64,000 nucleotides of DNA, from contig NW_027480422.1 in assembly GCF_051401765.1 (NCBI RefSeq), positions 15,766,001 to 15,830,000 on the forward strand, read 5' to 3'. Position numbers and translations under genes: made by a program. Below, piece after piece: positions 51,731-61,504 of this stretch (position 1 is the first letter of the stretch; each line of letters starts with the position of its first letter). Under the pieces are notes generated by a model. That model made no database searches, was not told the origin of the DNA, and saw only the letters and a program-made list of their open reading frames with translations. Source of the stretch: Calliopsis andreniformis (lineage: Eukaryota; Arthropoda; Insecta; Hymenoptera; Andrenidae).

Positions 51731-54410
51731 CTAGGTTGCCCGGAACGTAAAAATGACCTGTACTTTCACACTGGTTTCAATTATTCGTTTTATACAATGG
51801 AAAAACTGTTCTATTCATTTTGTATTTTATGCTTCGGGCGTTGACTTCTATGGCCCTAACTATTCGATCTGGTGGAGCAACGCCCTAGAGTGAAGCCTAG
51901 GTCGCCCGAAACGTGGAAATGACCATTACTTTCACTATGGTTGCAATTATTCCAGCTATACGATGGACAAACTGTTGGATTTTGATTGTACTTTATACTT
52001 CTGGCGTTGACTTCTAAGGCCCTAGGTATTCGATCTGGTGTAGCAATGCCTCAGAGTTAAGTCTAGGATGCCCATAACGTAGAAATGTCTATTACTTTCA
52101 CACTGGTTGCAATTATTCGTTTTATACGATGGAAAAACTGTTGGATTTTGATTGTACTTTATGCTTCAGGCGTTGACTTCTTAGGCCCTAACTATTCGCT
52201 CTGGTGGAACAACGCCCTAGGGTGAAGCCTAGGTTGCCCGGAACGTAGAAATGACCATTACCATCACACTGTTTGCGATTATTCATTTTATACGATGGAA
52301 AAACTGTTGTACATATATCGTATTTTATGCTTCTGGCGCAGACTTCTTAGGCCCTAACTATTCGATCAGGTAGAGCAACGCCCTAGGGTGAAGCCTAGGT
52401 TGCCCGGAACGTAGAAATGACCATAACTTTCATACTGGTTGCAATTATTCGTTTTATACGATGGAAGAAATGTTGTATTTATATTGTATTTTATGCTTCA
52501 GGCGTTGACTTCTTAGGCCCTCACTATTCGATGTGGTTGAGCAACGACCTAGAGTGAAGCCTAGGTTGCCCGGAACGTAGAAATGACCATAACTTTCATA
52601 CTGTTTGCAATTATTCGTTTTATACGATGGAAAAACTGTTGTATTTATATTGTATTTTATGCTTCTGGCATTGACTTCTAAGGCCCTAGCTATTCCATCT
52701 GGTGCAGCAACGCCCTAGAGTGGAGCCTAGGTCGCCCGAAACGTGAAAATGACCATTACTTTCACTCTGGTTGCAATTATTCCAGCTATACGATGGACAA
52801 ACTGTTGGATTTTGATTGTACTTTATGCTTCAGGCGTTGACTTCTTAGGCCCTAACTATTCGCTCTGGTGGAACAACGCCCTAGGGTGAAGCCTAGGTTG
52901 CCCTGAACGTAGAAATGACCATTACCATCACACTGTTTGCGATTATTCATTTTATACGATGGTAAAACTGTTGTACATATATCGTATTTTATGCTTCTGG
53001 CGTTGACTTCTTAGGCCCTAACTATTCGATCAGGTGGAGCAACGCCCTAGGGTGAAGCCTAGGTTGCCCGGAACGTAGAAATGTCCATTACTTTCACTCT
53101 GGTTGCAATTATTCCAGCTATACGATGGACAAACTGTTGGATTTTGATTGTACTTTATGCTTCAGGCGTTGACTTCTTAGGCCCTAACTATTCGCTCTGG
53201 TGGAACAACGCCCTAGGGTGAAGCCTATGTTCCCCGGAACGTAGAAATGACCATTACCATCACACTGTTTGCGATTATTCATTTTATACGATGGTAAAAC
53301 TGTTGTACATATATCGTATTTTATGCTTCTGGCATTGACTTCTAAGGCCCTAACTATTCGATGTGGTGGAGCAACGTCCTAGAGTGAAGCCTAGGTTGCC
53401 CGGAACGTAGAAACGACCATAGCTTTCACACTGGTTTCAATTATTCGTTTTATACAATGGAAAAACTGTTCTATTTATTTTGTATTTTATGCTTCGGGCG
53501 TTGACTTCTATGGCCCTAACTATTCGATCTGGTGGAGCAACGCCCTAGAGTGAAGCCTAGGTTGCCCGGAACGTAGAAATGACCATTACCTTCACACTGT
53601 TTGCGATTATTCATTTTATACGATGGTAAAACTGTTGTAGTTATTTTGTATTTTATGCTTCTGGCATTGACTTCTAGGGCCCTAGCTATTCCATCTGGTG
53701 CAGCAACGCCCTAGAGTGGAGCCTAGGTCGCCCGAAACGTGGAAATGACCATTACTTTCACTCTGGTTGCAATTATTCCAGCTATACGATGGACAAACTG
53801 TTGGATTTTGATTGTACTTTATGCTTCAGGCGTTGACTTCTTAGGCCCTAACTATTCGCTCTGGTGGAACAACGCCCTAGGGTGAAGCCTAGGTTGCCCG
53901 GAACGTAGAAATGACCATTACCATCACACTGTTTGCGATTATTCATTTTATACAATGGTAAAACTGTTGTACATATATCGTATTTTATGCTTCTGGCGTT
54001 GACTTCTTAGGCCCTAACTATTCGATCAGGTGGAGCAACGCCCTAGGGTGAAGCCTAGGGTGCCCGGAACGTAGAAATGACCATAACTTTCATACTGGTT
54101 GCAATTATTCGTTTTATACGATTGAAAAACTGTTCTATTTCTTTTGTATTTTGTGCTTCGGGCGTTGACTTCTAAGGCCCCAACTATTCGATCTGGTGGA
54201 GCACCGCCCTAGAGTGAAGCCTAGGTTGCTGGGAATGTAGAATTGACCATTACCTTCACACTGTTTGCGATTATTCCTTTTATACGACGCTAAAGCTGTT
54301 GTTCATATATCGTATTTTATGCTTCTGGCGTTGACTTCTTAGGCCCTAACTATTCGATCAGGTGGAGCAACGCCCTAGGGTGAATCCTAGGTTGCCCGGA
54401 ACGTAGACAT
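51731..54410 (+). repeat. Short higher-order repeats of 2, 4 and 5 monomers
   Basis: A monomer with TCCAGCTATACGATGGACAA and TTGGATTTTGATTGTAC is found at 51,951, 52,781, 53,113 and 53,777. The spacings are 830, 332 and 664 bp, that is 5, 2 and 4 monomers. Each later one is followed by a monomer with CCATCACACTGTTTGCG and GTACATATATCG ending in GATCAGGTGGAGC (or a close variant). The pairs are near-identical, so this core dimer has been amplified with varying numbers of extra monomers between copies. Confidence 0.86.
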
Positions 54411-54547
54411 GACCATTGCCTTCACACTGTTTGCAAATATACATTATATACGATGGAAAAGCTGTTGTATCTATTTTGTATTTTATGCTTCTGGCGCTGA
54501 CTTCTTAGGTCCTAACTATTGGATCTGGTGGAGCAACGCCCAGGGGT

Positions 54548-55140
54548 GAAGCCTAGGTGGCGCGGAACGTAGAAATGACCATAACTTTCACACTTGTTTC
54601 AATTATTCGTTTTATACAATGGAAAAACTTTTCTATTTTTTTGTATTTTATGCTTCGGCCGTTGACTCCTAAGGCCCCAACTATTCGATCTGGTGGAGCA
54701 ACGCCCTAGAGTGAAGCCTAGGTTGCCCGGAATATAGAAATGACCATCACCTTCACACGGTTTGCGATTATTCATTTTATACGATGGTAAAACTGTTGTA
54801 CATATATCGTATTTTCTGCTTCTGGCGTTGACTTCTTAGGCCCTAACTATTCCATCAGGTGGAGCAACGCCCTAGGGTGAAGCCTAGGTTGCGCGGAACG
54901 TAGAAATGACCATAACTTTCACACTGGTTTCAATTATTCGTTTTATACAATGGAAAAACTGTTCTACTTATTTTGTATTTTATGCTTCGGCCGTTGACTC
55001 CTAAGGCCCCAACTATTCGATCTGGTGGAGCAACGCCGTAGGGTGAAGCCTAGGTTGCCCGGAACGTGGAAATGACCATTACCTTCACACTGTTTGCGAT
55101 TATTCATTTTATACGATGGTAAAACTGTTGTACTTATGTT
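54548..55140 (+). repeat. Dimer (332 bp) repeated in tandem
   Basis: A monomer with ATACAATGG, TTCGGCCGTTGACTCC and GGCCCCAACTATTCG is followed by a GTTTGCGATTATTCATTTTA monomer. The pair occurs twice; GTTGACTCC is at 54,661 and 54,993, exactly 332 bp apart. Confidence 0.85.
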
Positions 55141-57518
55141 ATATTTTATTCTTCTGGCGTTGAATTCTAAGTCCCTAGCTATTCCATCTGGTGGAGCGAC
55201 GCCCTAGAGTGAAGTCTAGGTTACCCGGAACGTAGAAATGACCAGTACTTTCACACTGGTTGCACTTATTCCTGTTATACAATGGAAAAACTGTTGCATT
55301 TTTATTGTATTTTATGCTTCTGTCGTTGTATTCAAAGTCGCTAACTATGCGATCTGGTGGAGCAACGCCCTACAGTTAAGCCTAGGTTGCCCGGAACGTA
55401 GAAATGACCTTTACTTTCACACTCTTTGCAAATATACATTACATACCATGGAAAAGCTGTTGTATCTATTTTGTATTTTATGCTTCTGGCGCTGACTTCT
55501 TAGGTCCTAACTGTTGGATCTAGTGGAGCAACGCCCAGGTGTGAAGCCTAGGTTGCGCGGAACGTAGAAATGACCATAACTTTCACACTGGTTTCAATTA
55601 TTCGTTTTATACGATGGAAAAACTGTTGCATTTTTATTGTATTTTATGCTTCTGGCGTTGACTTCTTAGGCCCTAACAATTCGATCTGGTGGAGCACCTC
55701 CCTAGAGTGAAGCCTAGGTTGCCCGGAACGTAGAAATGAGCATTACCTCGCACTGTTTGCGATTATTCATTTTATACGATGGTAAAACTGTTGTACAAAT
55801 ATCGTGTTTTATGCTTCTGGCGTTGACTTCTTAGTCCCTAGCTATTCGGTCAGGTGGAGCATCGCCCTAGAGTGAAGCCTAGTTTGCCCGGAACGTAGAA
55901 ATGACCGTTGCTTTCACACTGTTTGCAAATATACATTATAGACGATGGAAAAGCTGTTGTATTTATATTGTATTTCATGCTTCTGGCGTTGACTTCTTAG
56001 GTCCTAACTATTTGATCTGGTGGAGCACCGCCATAGAGCGAAACCTAGGTTGCTCGGAACGTAGAACTGACCATTACTTTCACACTGGTTGCAATTATTC
56101 CTGTTATACGATGGACAAACTGTTGGATTTTGATTGTACTTTATGCTTCTGGCGCTTACTTCTAAGGCCCTGTGTATTCGATCTCGTGGAGCAATGTCTC
56201 AGAGTTAAGTCTAGGATGCCCGGAACGTAGAAATGGTCACTACTTTCACACTGGTTGCAATTATTCGTTTTATACGATGGAAAAACTGTTGCACTTTTAT
56301 TGTATTTCATGCTTCTGGCGTTGACTTCTTAGGTCCTAACTATTTGATCTGGTGGAGCACCGCCATAGAGCGAAACCTAGGTTGCTCGGAACGTAGAAAT
56401 GACCATTACTTTCACACTGTTTGCAATTATTCATTTTATACGATGGAAAAACTGTTCTATTTTTATTGTATTTTATGCTTCTGGCCTTGACTTCTAAGTC
56501 CCTTGCTTTTCGATCTGGTGGAGCAACGCCATTGATCGAAGCCTATGTTGCCCGGAACGTAGAAATGACCTGTACTTTCACAGTGGTTGCAATTATTCCT
56601 GTTATACGATGGGAAAACTGTTGTACTTATGTTGTATTTTATGCTTCTGGAGTCGAATTCTAAGTCCCTAACTATTCGATCTGGTGGAGCAACGCCCTAG
56701 GGTGAAGCCTAGTTTGCCCGGAACGTAGAAATGACCGTTACTTTCACACTGTTTGCAAATATACATTATATACGATGGAAATGCTGTTGTATTTATATTG
56801 TATTTTATGCTTCTGCCGTTCACTTCTTAGGTCCTAACTATTTGATCTGGTGGGACAACGCCCTAGAGTGAAGCCTCAGTTGCACGGAACGTGGTAATGA
56901 TCGTCACTTTCACATTTGTTGCAATTATTCCCGTTATACGATGGATAAACTGTTGTATTTTTATTGTATTTTAGGTTTCGGGCGTTGACTTCTAAGGCCC
57001 TAGGTATTCGATCTTGTGGGGCAACGCCCTAGAGTGAAGCCTAGGTTGCCCGAAGCGTAGAAATGTCCATTACTTTCACTCTGGTTGCAATTATTCCAGT
57101 TATACGATGAAAAAACTGTTCTATTTTTATTGTATTTTATGCTTCAGGCGTTGAATTCTAAGGCCGTAGCTAATCGATGTGGTGGGGCAACGCTCCACAG
57201 TGATGCCTAGGTTGCCCGGAACGCAGAAATGGCCATTACTTTCACACTGGTTGCATTTATTCGTTTTATACGATGGAAAAACTGTTGTATTTATTTTGTA
57301 TTTGGTGCTTCTGGCGTTGACTTCTAAGGCCCTAACTATTCGATGTGGAGGAGCAACGCCATAGAGCGAAACCTAGGTTGCTCGGAACGTAGAAATGATC
57401 ATTACTTTCACACTGGTTGCAATTATTCCTGTTATACGATGGACAAACTGTTGGATTTTTATTGTACTTTATGCTTCTGGCGTTGACTTCTTAGGCCCTA
57501 ACTATTCGATCTGGTGGA

Positions 57519-57547
57519 GCAACGCCCTAGAGTGAAGCCTAGGTTGC
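57519..57547. other. Inverted repeat at the monomer junction (example)
   Basis: GCAAC-gcc-CTAG (monomer 149-160), an 8-base spacer, then CTAGGTTGC (positions 3-11 of the next monomer) form a 9-bp stem with a 3-base bulge. The same GCAACGCC can instead pair with GGCGTTG (here 57,479-57,485; 7-bp perfect arms, 34-base spacer). Most monomers keep both elements. Whether it forms a cruciform or hairpin, or matters at all, is not shown by the sequence. Confidence 0.5.
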
Positions 57548-57702
57548 CCGGAATGTAGAAATGACCATCACTTTCAGACTGGTTGCAATTATTCTTGTTA
57601 TACGATGGAAAAACTGTTGTATTTATATTATATTTTATGCTGCAGCCGTTGGCTTCTAAGGCCGTAGTTATTCGATGTGGTGGAGCAACGCCCTAGAGTG
57701 AA
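57537..57702 (+). repeat. Reference monomer (166 bp)
   Basis: A representative, nearly consensus monomer, given to fix the numbering used in other entries. It runs from GCCTAGG to the GAA before the next GCCTAGG and is exactly 166 bp. It differs from my consensus at a few places, including a GAATG in place of GAACG near position 17 (a CpG transition) and the GCCGTAG variant near 123-129. The phase (start at GCCTAGG) is arbitrary. Confidence 0.9.
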
Positions 57703-58112
57703 GCCTAGGTTCCCCAGAAAGTAGAAATGACCATTACTTCCACACTGTTTGCAGTTATTCATTTTATACAATGGAAAAACTGTTGTATTTATATTGTTTT
57801 TTATAGTTATGGCGTTGACTTCTAAGGCCGTAGCTATTCTATCTGGAGCAGCAACGCCCTAGAGTGAAGCCTAGGTTGCCCGGAATGCAGAAATGACCAT
57901 CACCTTCACACTGGTGGCAATTATTCCTTTTATACGATGGAAAAACTGTTGTATTTATATTATATTTTATGCTTCAGCCGTTGACTTCTAAGGCCGTAGC
58001 TATTCGATATGGTGGAGCAACGCCCTAGAGTGAAGCCTAGTTTGCCCGGAAAGTAGAAATGACCATTACATCCACACTGTTTGCAATTATTCATTTTATA
58101 CGATGGAAAAAC

Positions 58113-59185
58113 TGTTGTATTTTTATTGTATTTTAGGTTTCGGGCGTTGACTTCTAAGGCCCTAGGTATTCGATCTTGTGGAGCAACGCCCTAGAGTGAA
58201 GCCTAGGTTGCCCGAAGCGTAGAAATGTCCATTACTTTCACTCTGGTTGCAATTATTCCAGTTATACGATGAAAAAACTGTTCTATTTTTATTGTATTTT
58301 ATGCTTCAGGCGTTGACTTCTAAGGCCGTAGCTAATCGATGTGGTGGGGCAACGCTCCACAGTGATGCCTAGGTTGCCCGGAACGCAGAAATGGCCATTA
58401 CTTTCACACTGGTTGCATTTATTCGTTTTATACGATGGAAAAACTGTTGTATTTATTTTGTATTTGGTGTTTCTGGCGTTGACTTCTAAGGCCCTAACTA
58501 TTCGATGTGGAGGAGCAACGCCATAGAGCGAAACCTAGGTTGCTCGGAACGTAGAAATGATCATTACTTTCACACTGGTTGCAATTATTCCTGTTATACG
58601 ATGGACAAACTGTTGGATTTTTATTGTACTTTATGCTTCTGGCGTTGACTTCTTAGGCCCTAACTATTCGATCTGGTGGAGCAACGCCCTAGAGTGAAGC
58701 CTAGGTTGCCCGGAATGTAGAAATGACCATCACTTTCAGACTGGTTGCAATTATTCTTGTTATACGATGGAAAAACTGTTGTATTTATATTATATTTTAT
58801 GCTGCAGCCGTTGGCTTCTAAGGCCGTAGTTATTCGATGTGGTGGAGCAACGCCCTAGAGTGAAGCCTAGGTTCCCCAGAAAGTAGAAATGACCATTACT
58901 TCCACACTGTTTGCAGTTATTCATTTTATACAATGGAAAAACTGTTGTATTTATATTGTTTTTTATAGTTATGGCGTTGACTTCTAAGGCCGTAGCTATT
59001 CTATCTGGAGCAGCAACGCCCTAGAGTGAAGCCTAGGTTGCCCGGAATGCAGAAATGACCATCACCTTCACACTGGTGGCAATTATTCCTTTTATACGAT
59101 GGAAAAACTGTTGTATTTATATTATATTTTATGCTTCAGCCGTTGACTTCTAAGGCCGTAGCTATTCGATATGGTGGAGCAACGC
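58113..59185 (+). repeat. 1,162 bp tandem duplication, copy 2 (partial)
   Basis: About 6.4 monomers matching copy 1. I noticed only three differences: CTTGTGGAGC for CTTGTGGGGC, GTTGACTTC for GTTGAATTC, and GGTGTTTCTGG for GGTGCTTCTGG. It ends near 59,185, where CCCTGCAGTGAAGCG begins a different monomer type. A further related pair of monomers lies at about 59,940-60,120. Confidence 0.89.
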
Positions 59186-61504
59186 CCTGCAGTGAAGCGT
59201 AGCTTGCCTGGAACGTAGAAATGACCATTACCTTCACACTGTTTGCAAATATACATTATATACCATGGAAAAGCTGTTGTATCTAATTTGTATTTTATGC
59301 TTCTGGCGCTGACTTCTTAGGTCCTAACTATTGGATCTGGTGGAGCAACGCCCAGGTGTGAAGCCTAGGTTGCGCGGAACGTAGAAATGACCATAACTTT
59401 CACACTGGTTTCAATTATTCGTTTTATACGACGGAAAAACTGTTGCATTTTTATTGTATTTTATGCTTCTGGCGTTGACTTCTTAGGCCCTAACTATTCG
59501 ATCTGGTGGAACAACACCCTAGAGTGAAGCCTAGGTTGCCCGGAACGTAGAAATGACCATTACCTCACACTGTTTGCGATTATTCATTTTATACGATGGT
59601 AAAGCTGTTGTACAAATATCGTGTTTTATGCTTCTGGCGTTGACTTCTTAGTCCCTATCTATTCGGTCAGGTGGAGCATCGCCCTAGGGTGAAGACTAGG
59701 TTGCCCGGAACGTAGAAATAACCATAACTTTCAGACTGGTTGCAATTATTCGTTTTATACGATGGAAAAACTGTAGTATTTATTTTGTATTTGGTGCTTC
59801 TGGCGTTGACTTCTAAGGCCGTAGCTATTCGATGTGGTGGGACAACGCCCTAGGGTGAAGCCTAGATTGCCGGGAACGTAGAAATGACCATGCCTTTCAC
59901 ACTGGTTGCATATATTCCTGTTATACGATGGAAAAACTGTTTTATTTATATTATATTTTATGCTTCAGCCGTTGACTTCTAAGGCCGTAGCTATTCGATA
60001 TGGTGGAGCAACGCCCTAAAGTGAAGCCCAGGTTGCCCGGAATGTAGAAATGACCATTACTTCCACACTGTTTGCAATTATTCATTTTATACGATGGAAA
60101 AACTGTTGTATTTTTATTGTATTTTATGCTTCTGGCGTTGACTTCTAAGTCCCTTGCTTTTCGATCTGGTGGAGCAACGCCATTGAGCGAAGCCTAGGTT
60201 ACCCGGAACGTAGAAGTGACCAGTACTTTCACACTGGTTGCAGTTATTCCTCTTATACGATGGAAAAACTGTTGCATTTTTTTGTACTTTATGCTTCTGG
60301 CGTTGAATTCTAAGTCCCTAACTATGCGATCTGGTGGAGGAACGCCCTACAGTTAAGTCTAGGTTGCCCGGAACGTAGAAATGACCTTTACTTTCACACT
60401 GTTTGCAAATATACATTAATTACAATGGAAAATCTGTTGTATTTATATTGTATTTTATGTTTCGGGCGTTGACTTCTTAGGCCCTAACTATTCGATCTGG
60501 TGGAACAACACCCTAGAGTGAAACCTAGGTTGCTCGGAACGTAGAAATGACCATTACTTTCACACTGGTTGCAATTATTCCTGTTATACGATGGACAAAC
60601 TGTTGGATTTTGATTGTACTTTATGCTTCTGGCGCTTACTTCTAAGGCCCTGTGTATTCGATCTCGTGGCGCAATGTCTCAGAGTTAAGTCTAGGATGCC
60701 CGGAACGTAGAAATGGCCATTACTTTCACACTGGTTGCAATTTTTCGTTTTATACGATGGAAAAACTGTTGTATTTATATTGTATTTTATGTTTCTGGCG
60801 TTGACTTCTAAGGCCGCAGCTATTCGATGTGGTGGAACAACGCCCTAGAGTGAAGCCTAGGTTACCCGGAACGTAGAAATGACCAATACTTTCACACTGG
60901 TTGCAGTTATTCCTCTTATACAATGGAAAAACTGTTGCATTTTTATTGTATTTTATGCTTCTGGCGTTGTATTCAAAGTCCCTATCTATGCGATCTGGTG
61001 GAGCAACGCCCTACAGTTAAGCCGAGGTTGCCCGGAACGTAGAAATGACCTTTACTTTCACGCTCTTTGCAAATATACATCATAGTCGATGGAAAAGCTG
61101 TTGTATTTATATTGTATTTTATGCTTCTGGCGTCGACTTCTTAGGCCCTAACTATTCGATCTGTTGGAACGACGCCGTAGAGTGAAGCCTAGGTTGCCCG
61201 GAACGTAGACATGACCTTTACATTCACGCTGTTGCAATTATACATTTTATACGATGGAAAAACTGCTGTACTTATGTTGTAGTTTATTCTTCTGCCGTTG
61301 AATTCTAAGTCCCTAGCTATTCGATCTGGTGGAACATGCCCTAGAGTTAAGCCTAGGATGCCCGGAAAGTAGAAATGACAATAGCTTTCACACTGTTTGC
61401 AATCATTCATTTTATACGATGGAAATGCTGTTGTATTTATATTGTATTTTATGCTTCTGGAGTTGACTTCTAAGGCCGTAGCTATTCGATGTGATGGAGC
61501 AACG

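Larger units (their letters stand above)
56951..58112 (+). repeat. 1,162 bp (7-monomer) tandem duplication, copy 1
   Basis: TTAGGTTTCGGGCG at 56,971 recurs at 58,133, a distance of exactly 7 x 166. The unit contains GTGGTGGGGCAACGCTCCAC, GTATTTGGTGC, GATGGACAAACTGTTGGATT, a CTGCAGCCGTTGGC monomer and a TTTTTTATAGTTATGGCG monomer. Confidence 0.9.
55035..61504 (+). repeat. 6,469 bp (39-monomer) duplication unit, copy 1
   Basis: Its first 2.5 kb reappear from about 61,505 with a constant offset of 6,469 = 39 x 166 - 5. Characteristic monomers include CTACCTCGCACTG-type variants near 55,743, GCATTTTTATTG, GTCTCAGAGTTAAGTCTAGG near 56,207 and CCATTGATCGAAGCC near 56,530. A 7-monomer tandem duplication is nested at 56,951-59,185. 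About 60,540-60,720 repeats about 56,066-56,245, including GATCTCGTGG. Monomers of the ATACCATGG and GCGCGGAACG types near 59,210-59,400 match those at 16.2-20.4 kb. Confidence 0.9.
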
